In this document: positions 1 to 7,116 of the stretch, one piece after another
Layout of the letters: the number at the start of each line of letters is the position of its first letter
Position numbering within the stretch: position 1 is the stretch's first letter
Assembly: GCA_030833025.1 (NCBI GenBank)
Contig: JAURHZ010000063.1
Coordinates: 1-10,531 of the forward strand
Direction: 5' to 3'
DNA: 10,531 nt
From: Armatimonadota bacterium
Lineage (GTDB): Bacteria > Armatimonadota > Armatimonadia > Armatimonadales > Armatimonadaceae
Translations under genes and position numbers: made by a program
The notes under the pieces: model-generated
The model's database searches: none
What the model was told of the DNA's origin: nothing
The model's input: the letters and a program-made list of their open reading frames with translations, nothing else

Positions 1-90
1 CTAGCATTCCTAGTGGCGAGTTCAACAATTCACCGCATGATGCATCAAAAATGTGCAGGTAAGTTCATACCGGATGCCGGAATTACCTCA

Positions 91-3000
91 ATGAAGTCAG
101 AAAGATTTCCTGTCTGCCATTTGTGGCTGCGGGTCTTTGCCGCAGCGTGTGTGCTGTTTTTGTTTGTTAGTCCCGCCAATTCGCTTGGAACGAAGCTTAC
201 GGATGGGAAGCATTTAGTCTTTCTAGCTGGGACCAAGAGCCATGGTCCAGGCGATCATGAGTATGAGCAGGCGTGCCGCCTGCTCGCAAAGACGCTCCGC
301 GCCCACGATAAGTCACTCAAGACGACCGTGGTTCCCTACGGCTGGCCGGATGACCCAAAGCTGCTCGATACGGCCGATAGCATCGTTGTGTACTCGGATG
401 GTTCAGACCACAACCGCCTCGACCATCCACTGCTACACCCGGGGCGCATGGACATCATCAGAAAGCAGATGCAGCGCGGCTGCGGCTTTGTAACGCTTCA
501 TTACGCCACTTTCGCTCCACTCGGCAAAGATGGCGATGATTACTTAGACTGGGTCGGTGGGCACTTCGACTATGAATCAGGAAGTGGTGCGAATCACTGG
601 GCAAGTGCTATCGATAACTGGATGGCCCCTGTCAGCCTTCCCTTACCCAATCACCCTGTCCTCCGCGGCGTGCATCCCTATAACGTACAGGAAGAGTTCT
701 ACACACAGATTCGCTTTCGCCCGCAGGATAAGCGGCGAGTAGATCTGCTACAAACCGTGCGCCCTCAAGGTGGACAGGCACAAACGGTTGGTTGGGCTGT
801 GAACCGACTCGATGGTGGACGTGGGTTTGGCTACACCGGTGGGCATCCACTTGCTAACTACATCGATCCCAACATCCGCAAAATGCTCTGCAATGCCATC
901 CTCTGGACTGCAAAACATGATGTTCCAACTGCCGGTGTTGAGACTGTAAATGTCGTAGCCGATGATCCTATTCGCGTGACGATTCTCACTGGTCGTCATC
1001 ACCCTGCGCATGACTGGAAAGCGACTACGGAAGCCATAGAGCATGTTGTTGCAGCAGACAAGCGAATCAAACTTGATGTCATCACCGATCCAGAACTGCT
1101 CGCTGGGGATGTCCTTGATTTCACCGATGTTCTCCTAGTGAACTACTGCAACTGGGAATCAGCATCGTTGTCGCCTGCTGCACGGAATCGATTTGTAAAG
1201 TATGTCAGAGGCGGTGGGGGGCTCTTTCTGCTGCACTTTGCAAATGGCGCATGGCGGGATTGGCCCGATTATCATGGAGGTTTTTCCCGTCGTGTTTGGG
1301 TGGATGGCAAAGCAAACCATGATGCCTATGGAAGCTTTTCTGTAGATGTCTCAGCGAGTGACCATGTTCTAACACGTGGGCTCAAGCGCTTTACGACAAC
1401 CGATGAGCTGTATTGTTCACAGGTCGGTACCGATGTAGTGGTTCCACTAATGTCTGCTGTCTCGAAGGTGACTGGGAAATCAGAGCCTCTAGCTTACACA
1501 TACAAGGCTGGACGTGGTGTGGTTGTACAGACGCTGCTCGGCCACGATGCCGGTGCCGTACTGACGCCTGAACACGCAGAATTCATTCGAAGAGGACTTG
1601 CATACGCTGCGGGGCGGGAGGTACTTCAGTTTCCTCTTCAGCGGATTTCCCCGATGCTCGTCCTTGCGGCTGGAGTCAACGGGATGTCCGCCGATGTCCG
1701 TTCCGGCGCATTACAGCTGAAGGGTACGGCAAACCTTTCAGCTCTTCCGCTAAAGGCGTCTCTACGGGCAAAGCTGACACAGTCCTCTGCATACAACATC
1801 CTTGTTGCTCACGGATTGAAGTCAAGCAAGTCCCATTGGGAGGTCTTTACCGAGGCGGGGAGTGGCCGCTTAGCCGTTTACATCCCCGGAAGTGCACCAA
1901 GCCTGTTTGTCTCTGATCTGGTCATCACGGATGGAAACTGGCACGCGATTGATGTGCAAATTTCGGAAACAAGTGTGGTGATCAAAGTCGATGGCACCTT
2001 GGCACTGGAAAAGCAATGCTCCCGCCCTGACTTTGTGCCTGAACCAGGGGACTTCTGGGTCGGAGGATACCCACCAGAGGCAATAACTTGTACCGGCTTT
2101 ATTGATGACCTCAGGGTTTGGAGTGGATTCAACAGCCGCACCTCTGATGTGGCTGGCACGAGTCCAGTGGTTTCTGCAAACTTCGATGCCATTGTCGACA
2201 ATGGAATCGATGCATCTCGAGGGAACCGCCTTGTGTCGACATCGACAGGTTTGCCTCAAAAAGGAAACGTAAAAGTGAAGACTTCAATAATCAACCATGG
2301 CGTTCCTAGTGTTGATGTAAAGACATCGGTTGACTGGAAGGTCGTCGGGAATGATCCTGGCGGAATGCGCTACAGCCCACTGACCCAGATCAACCGCACA
2401 AATGTAAGTAAGCTGCGCAAGGTTTGGGAATTTTCCGTTGATGATGCAACCGAGCGGAGTACGCTTGAGCGCACGCCTATTGTGATAGCGGGGGTGATGT
2501 ATCTCACGTCGGTCAATCAGAAAGTCATTGCATTGCAGGCAGCGACGGGCAAAACCATATGGGAATTTGACCCTTCTTCGGGTGGTGTGAATCGTGGGGT
2601 TGCGTACTGGGATGATGGAAAGCCAAAGGGTAAGCGCCGCATCCTGTTTGGAACCGGTAATGGGCGACTCTGGAGCATCGATGCCATCACGGGCAAGCCT
2701 GATCCGAGCTTTGGTAAGGGTGGGTTTATAAACCTCAAGGATGGCTTTGAACGTGACCTTTCAGGAGCCAATCTGTCGGTGACATCGGCAGTAGCCATTT
2801 ATCAAAACCTGGTCATTGTTCCTGTGGTCAATTCCGAAGGTCAGCCTGGTGCACCTGGGGATATTCGTGCTTTTGATGTCCGTTCAGGGCGTGAGGTCTG
2901 GCGATTCCATACGGTTCCGAAGCCCTATGAGGTTGGCAGTGAAACCTGGCTAAATGATGGCTGGAAAAACCGCTCTGGTGCCAATCCATGGAGTGGATTT

Positions 3001-4074
3001 ACGGTCGATGCTGCGCGTGGGATTGTGTTCTGCGGCGTTGGTTCGGCTGCATCAGACTTTTATGGTGGAGACCGCCCAGGAAACAACTTGTTTGCAAATT
3101 CGACGTTGGCGTTGGATGCCCGTACGGGTAAGCGCATCTGGCATTTTCAAACTGTGCATCATGATGTCTGGGACCACGATAATCCCTGTCCGCCTCTTGT
3201 GGTAACTGTCAAGAGTAAGGGGCGGCGCGTTGAAGCGGTTGCGCAGCCAACCAAGACTGGCTTTATCTATGTGTTTGATCGGACGACGGGACGCAGCCTT
3301 TTCCCGATTGTAGAAAAGGCAGCGCCAAAGTCAACGGTTCCGGGTGAGTGGACAAGCCCGACGCAGCCGACGCCGCTTGCCCCACCGGCGTTGTCGCGCT
3401 CTGGGTTCACCGATGCCGATGTCACGAATCGGACACCTGAGGCAGAGGCAAGTGTACGAAAACAGCTGAAATCCCTGCTGTACGGCAAGGAGCACCTTCC
3501 GCCGAGTATCCACGGGACACTTGTTGCACCTGGGTTCCACGGCGGCGCAACCTGGTCAGGAGCAAGCTTTGATCCTGAGACGGGATATCTGTACATCAAC
3601 ACAAATGACATTCCATCGGTGATGGGACTAACGGCAAATGGACGGGGTGGCTACGACTTCAATGGCTATCAATGGTTCAACGATCATGAGGGCTATCCTG
3701 GAATTAAACCGCCTTGGGGATGGCTAACAGCAGTTGACCTGAACCAGGGGACATTTGCCTGGAGGCAGGTGTTTGGTTCTTATCCTGACCTCGAAGCCAA
3801 GGGCCAAAAAGGCCTTGGATCCCAATCATTTGGGGGGACGATTGTGACTAAGGGCGGCCTCGTCTTTATCGGTGGCTCACCAGATGAAAAGTTAAGGGCC
3901 TATGACAAGCTGACGGGTAAGGAATTGTGGGCTGCAGATCTCGGTGCTGGCGGCTATGCAACCCCGTCCACCTATATGGTCAATGGTAAGCAGTTTGTTG
4001 TCATTGCCGCGGGCGGCGGGGGCAAACTTGGCACCAAGTCTGGAAATAAGTACGTCGCATTTGCCATCGAATAG
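91..4074 (+). CDS. Secreted multidomain protein: ThuA-like x2, LamG-like domain, PQQ-dependent dehydrogenase propeller
   Basis: Numbered from the ATG at 91 (1327 aa). Residues 1-31 look like a Sec signal peptide: charged start, hydrophobic core around 15-26, likely cleavage near SPANS. This is why I prefer this ATG to the GTG at 13, although the frame is open to the window edge. Domains: ThuA-like at about 40-276 (GHP motif and NAILW near its end), a second ThuA-like at about 291-507 (NYCNWE, GGGGLFLLH, LLGHD), a laminin-G/concanavalin-like fold at about 530-682 (NWHAI, FIDDLRVW), and a quinoprotein dehydrogenase propeller at about 747-1327. The propeller opens with VGNDPGGMRYSPL and holds HHDVWDHD (1023-1030) and PTKTG (1053-1057). 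D1028 and K1055 are 27 residues apart, as are catalytic Asp466 and Lys493 of E. coli membrane glucose dehydrogenase. The N-terminal membrane domain of that enzyme is absent, and there is no CxxCH haem site, so the electron acceptor is unknown. Inferred role: extracytoplasmic oxidation of a sugar or alcohol, with the LamG part possibly binding glycans. Confidence 0.9.
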   Translation: MKSERFPVCHLWLRVFAAACVLFLFVSPANSLGTKLTDGKHLVFLAGTKSHGPGDHEYEQACRLLAKTLRAHDKSLKTTVVPYGWPDDPKLLDTADSIVVYSDGSDHNRLDHPLLHPGRMDIIRKQMQRGCGFVTLHYATFAPLGKDGDDYLDWVGGHFDYESGSGANHWASAIDNWMAPVSLPLPNHPVLRGVHPYNVQEEFYTQIRFRPQDKRRVDLLQTVRPQGGQAQTVGWAVNRLDGGRGFGYTGGHPLANYIDPNIRKMLCNAILWTAKHDVPTAGVETVNVVADDPIRVTILTGRHHPAHDWKATTEAIEHVVAADKRIKLDVITDPELLAGDVLDFTDVLLVNYCNWESASLSPAARNRFVKYVRGGGGLFLLHFANGAWRDWPDYHGGFSRRVWVDGKANHDAYGSFSVDVSASDHVLTRGLKRFTTTDELYCSQVGTDVVVPLMSAVSKVTGKSEPLAYTYKAGRGVVVQTLLGHDAGAVLTPEHAEFIRRGLAYAAGREVLQFPLQRISPMLVLAAGVNGMSADVRSGALQLKGTANLSALPLKASLRAKLTQSSAYNILVAHGLKSSKSHWEVFTEAGSGRLAVYIPGSAPSLFVSDLVITDGNWHAIDVQISETSVVIKVDGTLALEKQCSRPDFVPEPGDFWVGGYPPEAITCTGFIDDLRVWSGFNSRTSDVAGTSPVVSANFDAIVDNGIDASRGNRLVSTSTGLPQKGNVKVKTSIINHGVPSVDVKTSVDWKVVGNDPGGMRYSPLTQINRTNVSKLRKVWEFSVDDATERSTLERTPIVIAGVMYLTSVNQKVIALQAATGKTIWEFDPSSGGVNRGVAYWDDGKPKGKRRILFGTGNGRLWSIDAITGKPDPSFGKGGFINLKDGFERDLSGANLSVTSAVAIYQNLVIVPVVNSEGQPGAPGDIRAFDVRSGREVWRFHTVPKPYEVGSETWLNDGWKNRSGANPWSGFTVDAARGIVFCGVGSAASDFYGGDRPGNNLFANSTLALDARTGKRIWHFQTVHHDVWDHDNPCPPLVVTVKSKGRRVEAVAQPTKTGFIYVFDRTTGRSLFPIVEKAAPKSTVPGEWTSPTQPTPLAPPALSRSGFTDADVTNRTPEAEASVRKQLKSLLYGKEHLPPSIHGTLVAPGFHGGATWSGASFDPETGYLYINTNDIPSVMGLTANGRGGYDFNGYQWFNDHEGYPGIKPPWGWLTAVDLNQGTFAWRQVFGSYPDLEAKGQKGLGSQSFGGTIVTKGGLVFIGGSPDEKLRAYDKLTGKELWAADLGAGGYATPSTYMVNGKQFVVIAAGGGGKLGTKSGNKYVAFAIE

Positions 4075-4132
4075 GTAAATACAGGCATGGATTCAAGCTC
4101 TGCACGGTGAAACTATCAGGGCACTCTTTGTT

Positions 4133-4142
4133 AGGATTGAGG
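4133..4142 (+). promoter_or_regulatory. Ribosome binding site region of the Gfo/Idh/MocA gene (two candidate SDs)
   Basis: AGGA at 4133-4136 lies 7 bases before the ATG at 4144, and GAGG at 4139-4142 lies 7 bases before the ATG at 4150. Each ATG therefore has its own well-spaced Shine-Dalgarno, and the sequence alone does not decide between them. The product differs by two residues and keeps the Tat motif either way. Confidence 0.55.
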
Positions 4143-4143
4143 T

Positions 4144-5430
4144 ATGGTTATGGAAGAACTTTCGCGAAGGCGATTTATCTCCGGTTCAGCGCTTAGCGCA
4201 GGAGCATTGTGGATGGCAGCAGGCAACCAGGCGTTGGGACAATCGGCCAACGAGAAGCTCAATATTGGAATCATCGGTACGAACAACCGTGCGTTGGCTA
4301 ACATCGATGGTGTTCAATCACAGAACATTACTGCTATCTGTGACATCGATGATGAATACATCGCCGTTGCCAAGAAGCGCTTTCCAAACGCAGCGGTATA
4401 CACCGATTACCGAAAGTTGATTGAGCAGAAGGGGCTCGACGCTGTGGTTATCAGCACTCCTGACCACAACCATGCTCCAGCCACTGCATTTGCACTCAAC
4501 CATAATCTCCATGTGTACTGTGAAAAGCCATTAACACATACCGTAGAAGAAGCTCGAAAAATCGCTGAGCTCACCAAGAAGAAGAAGCGTGTAACCCAAA
4601 TGGGTACGCAAATTCATGCAGAGCCAAACTACCGCCGTGTTGTTGAGTTGATTCGTAGTGGCGCGATTGGCAATGTCCTTGAAGTTCATACGCGCGTTGG
4701 TAAGGCATGGTCTGGTCGTGAGCTCGATCCATATTCCGATGGAACACCAGAAAACATGCACTGGGATGAATGGCTTGGACCATGTGCGGTCGCCCCTTAC
4801 CACCCTGTATTCCACCCAGCTCGCTGGCGTGGTTATTGGGCATATGGAAATGGCACCCTCGGAGACATGGGCTGCCACCACATCGACCTCGTGTTCTGGG
4901 CACTTGATCTGCGACATCCAACGCGTATCGCCGCGTCTGGGCCTGCTGCACATCCGCAGTTTGCGCCAGAAGGTGTCAAAGTCGAGTATGACTTCCCTGC
5001 ACGCGGTACCCAGCCTCCAGTAAAGGTCACTTGGTACGACGGCAATATGGCCGGTGAGGCATTCAAGAAGGCCGGCGCACAATCATGGGGTGACGGTTCC
5101 TTGTTCATCGGTGATAAGGGAATGCTGCTAGCTGACTACGGTCGCTACAAGCTGCTGCCAGAAGACAAGTTTGTCGGCTTTGTACCACCCGCTAAGTCCA
5201 TCCCAGATTCGATTGGTCACTATGAAGAGTGGATGCAAGCGATTCGTAACGGCGGACCTACAACCTGTAACTTCGATTATGCGGGTGCATTGACCGAAAC
5301 GGTTCTCCTTGGAACGGTTGCATATCGTACAGGTGAGCCAATTGAATGGGATGCTCGCAAGCTCAAGACAAACAATGAGCGCGCAAATGCATTGCTTCGT
5401 AAGGAATACCGCAAGGGCTGGAAGGTCTGA
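4144..5430 (+). CDS. Tat-exported Gfo/Idh/MocA family NAD(P)-dependent oxidoreductase
   Basis: A 428-aa oxidoreductase of the glucose-fructose oxidoreductase / inositol dehydrogenase family. The N-terminus carries a twin-arginine signal (SRRRFI at 7-12, hydrophobic stretch to about 26, likely cleavage after ALG at 30-32), so it should be exported folded with its cofactor bound. The Rossmann domain begins at about 38 with GIIGTNNRA, where the usual second glycine is Asn47. Family hallmarks follow: EKP at 127-129 with the expected catalytic Lys128, and D241-x-G-x-H245-x-x-D248 in the C-terminal substrate domain. The gene lies 69 bases after the ThuA/PQQ gene with no terminator between, and ends just before a strong terminator, so the two are probably co-transcribed. 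ThuB, partner of ThuA in rhizobial trehalose/sucrose oxidation, belongs to this family, which suggests sugar or keto-sugar redox chemistry. The exact substrate cannot be read. The ATG at 4150 is an equally plausible start, two codons shorter. Confidence 0.93.
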   Translation: MVMEELSRRRFISGSALSAGALWMAAGNQALGQSANEKLNIGIIGTNNRALANIDGVQSQNITAICDIDDEYIAVAKKRFPNAAVYTDYRKLIEQKGLDAVVISTPDHNHAPATAFALNHNLHVYCEKPLTHTVEEARKIAELTKKKKRVTQMGTQIHAEPNYRRVVELIRSGAIGNVLEVHTRVGKAWSGRELDPYSDGTPENMHWDEWLGPCAVAPYHPVFHPARWRGYWAYGNGTLGDMGCHHIDLVFWALDLRHPTRIAASGPAAHPQFAPEGVKVEYDFPARGTQPPVKVTWYDGNMAGEAFKKAGAQSWGDGSLFIGDKGMLLADYGRYKLLPEDKFVGFVPPAKSIPDSIGHYEEWMQAIRNGGPTTCNFDYAGALTETVLLGTVAYRTGEPIEWDARKLKTNNERANALLRKEYRKGWKV

Positions 5431-5446
5431 CGCGGTAAGTAATAGC

Positions 5447-5483
5447 AAAGTCCCCGTCTGGCATGGCCAGTCGGGGACTTTTT
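5447..5483 (+). terminator. Strong rho-independent terminator after the Gfo/Idh/MocA gene
   Basis: A long inverted repeat begins 16 bases after the stop codon. AAAGTCCCCG (5447-5456) pairs perfectly with CGGGGACTTT (5472-5481). After one T-T mismatch (5457/5471), CTGGC (5458-5462) pairs with GCCAG (5466-5470) around a 3-base ATG loop. On the + strand the stem runs straight into five T residues (5479-5483), the classical intrinsic terminator form. It lies between convergent genes. Read on the - strand the stem ends in only three T residues, so it may stop ftsY transcription less efficiently. Confidence 0.93.
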
Positions 5484-5504
5484 GTTTGTGACTGTAATGT
5501 CGCT

Positions 5505-6395
5505 TTACGACAGCATCGCTTGAACAAACAAATCAGGGTGAAACTCTCGCAAGTCGCCAGGTTTCTCACCCACGCCGACAAGCTTTACCGGGATGCCAAG
5601 CTCTTCACGCAACGTTACGACAATACCGCCGCGAGCCGTTCCATCGAGCTTTGCAAGCACAATACCCGTCACACCAGCCGCTTGGGTGAACTCCTTGGCC
5701 TGAGTGACCGCGTTTTGCCCTGTCGTTGCATCCAGCGCTAACAAGACTTCATCCGGTGCACGGCCGAGTTCTCGCTCACAGACGCGGCGAATTTTGGCAA
5801 GCTCTTCCATGAGGTTGGTACGCGTATGCAGTCGTCCTGCGGTGTCAACAAGAACCAAATCAGCTCCACGGGCCTTTGCTGCATGGATGGCATCGAAAAC
5901 CACGGCTGCTGGATCAGCATTTTCATGCTGTCGAATCAGCTCCGCGCCGCTGCGTTCGGCCCAGATCGCTAGCTGGTCAGCCGCCGCAGCACGAAATGTG
6001 TCCGCCGCAGCCAAAATGACTTTCTTCCCAGCCTGCACTTCGTTGAATGCAAGTTTCCCTAGACTGGTTGTTTTTCCAACGCCGTTTACACCGACCATGA
6101 GGTACACCGTTGGGCCACTCGGGGCGATGCTTAATCGGTGATCCTCGGGTTTGCCAAGCGTATCGACAATCACTCCCATAAGCGTCGTCCGTACATCGCT
6201 GGCATCCTTAAGACGGCCATCGCGGACACGTTCGCGCACTTCATCCAGTATTTTGTCAACTGTGCGTAGACTTAGGTCCGCAGCCAGAAGCGCCTCTTCG
6301 AGTTCTTCCAGGAGGTCATCATCGACCTTGCCGCGTCCCGTAAACAGTGTGTCTACGGATTGAAACAGATTTTGAAATATCCCACGTCTTGCCAT
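5505..6395 (-). CDS. ftsY: Signal recognition particle receptor FtsY (SRP GTPase)
   Basis: FtsY docks the SRP-ribosome complex at the inner membrane, where its GTPase forms a reciprocal complex with Ffh to hand nascent membrane proteins to the translocon. The 296-aa product has a helical N domain (about 1-90) and the G domain with all SRP-GTPase motifs: GVNGVGKTT at 102-110 (P loop), DTFRAAA at 132-138, DTAGR at 184-188, TTGQNAV at 224-230, AKLDGTA at 248-254 and GVGEKPGDL at 274-282. The closing FHPDLFVQAML is typical of FtsY rather than Ffh, and the Met-rich M domain of Ffh is missing. The long acidic A domain of E. coli FtsY is also absent, as in many bacteria. I chose the ATG at 6395 because MARRGIFQNLF begins the N domain. 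The frame stays open 38 codons further upstream, to 6509, but that stretch is not family-like and overlaps the divergent gene's leader. No Shine-Dalgarno is evident before 6395. The gene appears monocistronic within the window. Confidence 0.96.
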   Translation of the reverse strand: MARRGIFQNLFQSVDTLFTGRGKVDDDLLEELEEALLAADLSLRTVDKILDEVRERVRDGRLKDASDVRTTLMGVIVDTLGKPEDHRLSIAPSGPTVYLMVGVNGVGKTTSLGKLAFNEVQAGKKVILAAADTFRAAAADQLAIWAERSGAELIRQHENADPAAVVFDAIHAAKARGADLVLVDTAGRLHTRTNLMEELAKIRRVCERELGRAPDEVLLALDATTGQNAVTQAKEFTQAAGVTGIVLAKLDGTARGGIVVTLREELGIPVKLVGVGEKPGDLREFHPDLFVQAMLS

Positions 6396-6519
6396 CGTAG
6401 AATAAGCGTACCATGCAGATCTACCGTGAAGGATTTCGCAAGCGACCGACTCTAACCATCGAGGTGGTGAAACGTTGGCAACGCTTGCAATCAATCTGCT
6501 CCCAATCAAGAGGTCTTGG
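6396..6519. promoter_or_regulatory. Divergent intergenic region between ftsY and the ECF sigma operon
   Basis: These 124 bases must hold the start signals for the sigma operon (+) and for ftsY (-), since the two diverge here. I found no convincing -35/-10 pair of housekeeping type in either direction, and no clear GGAAC-type ECF promoter that would prove autoregulation. A 7-base inverted repeat (GCAAGCG at 6438-6444, CGCTTGC at 6482-6488) is present but may be chance. Regulatory content is inferred from position only. Confidence 0.45.
6508..6513 (+). promoter_or_regulatory. Shine-Dalgarno AAGAGG that favours the ATG at 6520
   Basis: AAGAGG ends 6 bases before the ATG at 6520. A competing GAGGTGGTG at 6461-6469 precedes an in-frame TTG at 6475, so a form with 15 extra N-terminal residues cannot be excluded. 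The ATG start gives the more usual ECF N-terminus, with conserved region 2 beginning about 10 residues in. Confidence 0.6.
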
Positions 6520-7116
6520 ATGGCGATAAGGTCATCAACAGATGATGCCCAGCTCGTAAAAGAAGCTGCTCGTGGTAATCAGGTTGCCTTTCGCCAGCTG
6601 TATGAACGCTATTACCGGCCAATGGCATCGGTTGTTTATCGCGTCGGTGGTACCTTTGTAGACGTCGATGATGTGATGCAGGATGTGTTTCTTCGGGCTT
6701 GGAACGGCCTTCCCGGTTTCCGTCAGGATGCACAATTTTCGACTTGGCTTTACCGGATCGCTGTCAACACAGCACTGCGTCACAGAGAGAAGCGTAAGAA
6801 CGAGCGGGATCGTACACAGGAAGACCTGGAAGGCGATTCGCATGTTCTTGAATCAGGTGTGAGTCCAACCGATGCGACTCGGGAGTCGTTGCTTGATCCC
6901 GCGGATGTCACGATCAACGCCAACCAAGCGGTATTGCTAAGAGCTGCCGTCGATCGCTTGGGAGAAAAGCACCGCAGTGTGGTGACTATGTATTACTACG
7001 ATGGCAAGGGCTGCGATGAGATTGCTGAGCTATTGGGGACATCTGTCGGGACGGTTTGGTCACGCCTGCATTACGCAATGAAAAAGTTGAAAGATATGAT
7101 GGAGACTGAGCGATGA
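6520..7116 (+). CDS. ECF-type RNA polymerase sigma factor (sigma-70 family, RpoE-like)
   Basis: A 198-aa extracytoplasmic-function sigma factor that would direct RNA polymerase to a specific set of promoters when freed from its anti-sigma partner. Region 2 covers about 12-92, with core-binding DDVMQDVFLRAW at 50-61 and the promoter-melting stretch FSTWLYRIAVNTALRH at 73-88. A charged and flexible linker (about 90-133) leads to region 4 at about 135-191, with RLGEKHRSVV and a helix-turn-helix around EIAELLGTSVGTVWSRL (167-183). Regions 1 and 3 are absent, as expected for ECF factors. The stop overlaps the next start as ATGA at 7113-7116, the usual arrangement for a sigma/anti-sigma pair made in matched amounts. 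I cannot assign an ECF subgroup by eye. Confidence 0.95.
   Translation: MAIRSSTDDAQLVKEAARGNQVAFRQLYERYYRPMASVVYRVGGTFVDVDDVMQDVFLRAWNGLPGFRQDAQFSTWLYRIAVNTALRHREKRKNERDRTQEDLEGDSHVLESGVSPTDATRESLLDPADVTINANQAVLLRAAVDRLGEKHRSVVTMYYYDGKGCDEIAELLGTSVGTVWSRLHYAMKKLKDMMETER

Noticed and set aside
13..90. In-frame extension of the first gene to a GTG at 13, and ATGs at 37 and 40.
   Set aside because: The 26 extra residues would sit before a well-formed signal peptide that begins at the ATG at 91. The frame is merely open to the window edge.
3797..3818. Hairpin CCAAGGGCC / GGCCTTGG with an AAAAA loop.
   Set aside because: It lies inside the conserved PQQ propeller coding region, has no T tract after it, and is explained by the codons for a Gly/Lys-rich loop.
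4087..4110. Seven-codon mini-ORF (ATG to TGA) between the two left genes as a leader peptide.
   Set aside because: There is no ribosome site, no regulatory hairpin follows it, and there is no run of a single amino acid as in attenuators.
4531..5082. 183-codon open frame on the - strand inside the Gfo/Idh/MocA gene.
   Set aside because: The opposite strand holds a clearly conserved enzyme with intact motifs. The antisense product has no recognisable domain and an implausible Cys/Arg/Trp-rich composition.
5704..6141. 145-codon open frame on the + strand antisense to ftsY.
   Set aside because: It is a shadow of the ftsY codon pattern: Ser/Arg-rich low complexity with no family resemblance.
6438..6488. 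7-base inverted repeat GCAAGCG ... CGCTTGC in the ftsY/sigma intergenic region as an operator.
   Set aside because: The arms are short and 37 bases apart, with no flanking symmetry. A match of this length is expected by chance.
6475..6519. TTG at 6475 as start of the ECF sigma factor.
   Set aside because: It has a possible ribosome site (6461-6469), but the ATG at 6520 has a better-spaced AAGAGG and gives a normal ECF N-terminus. Kept only as an alternative.
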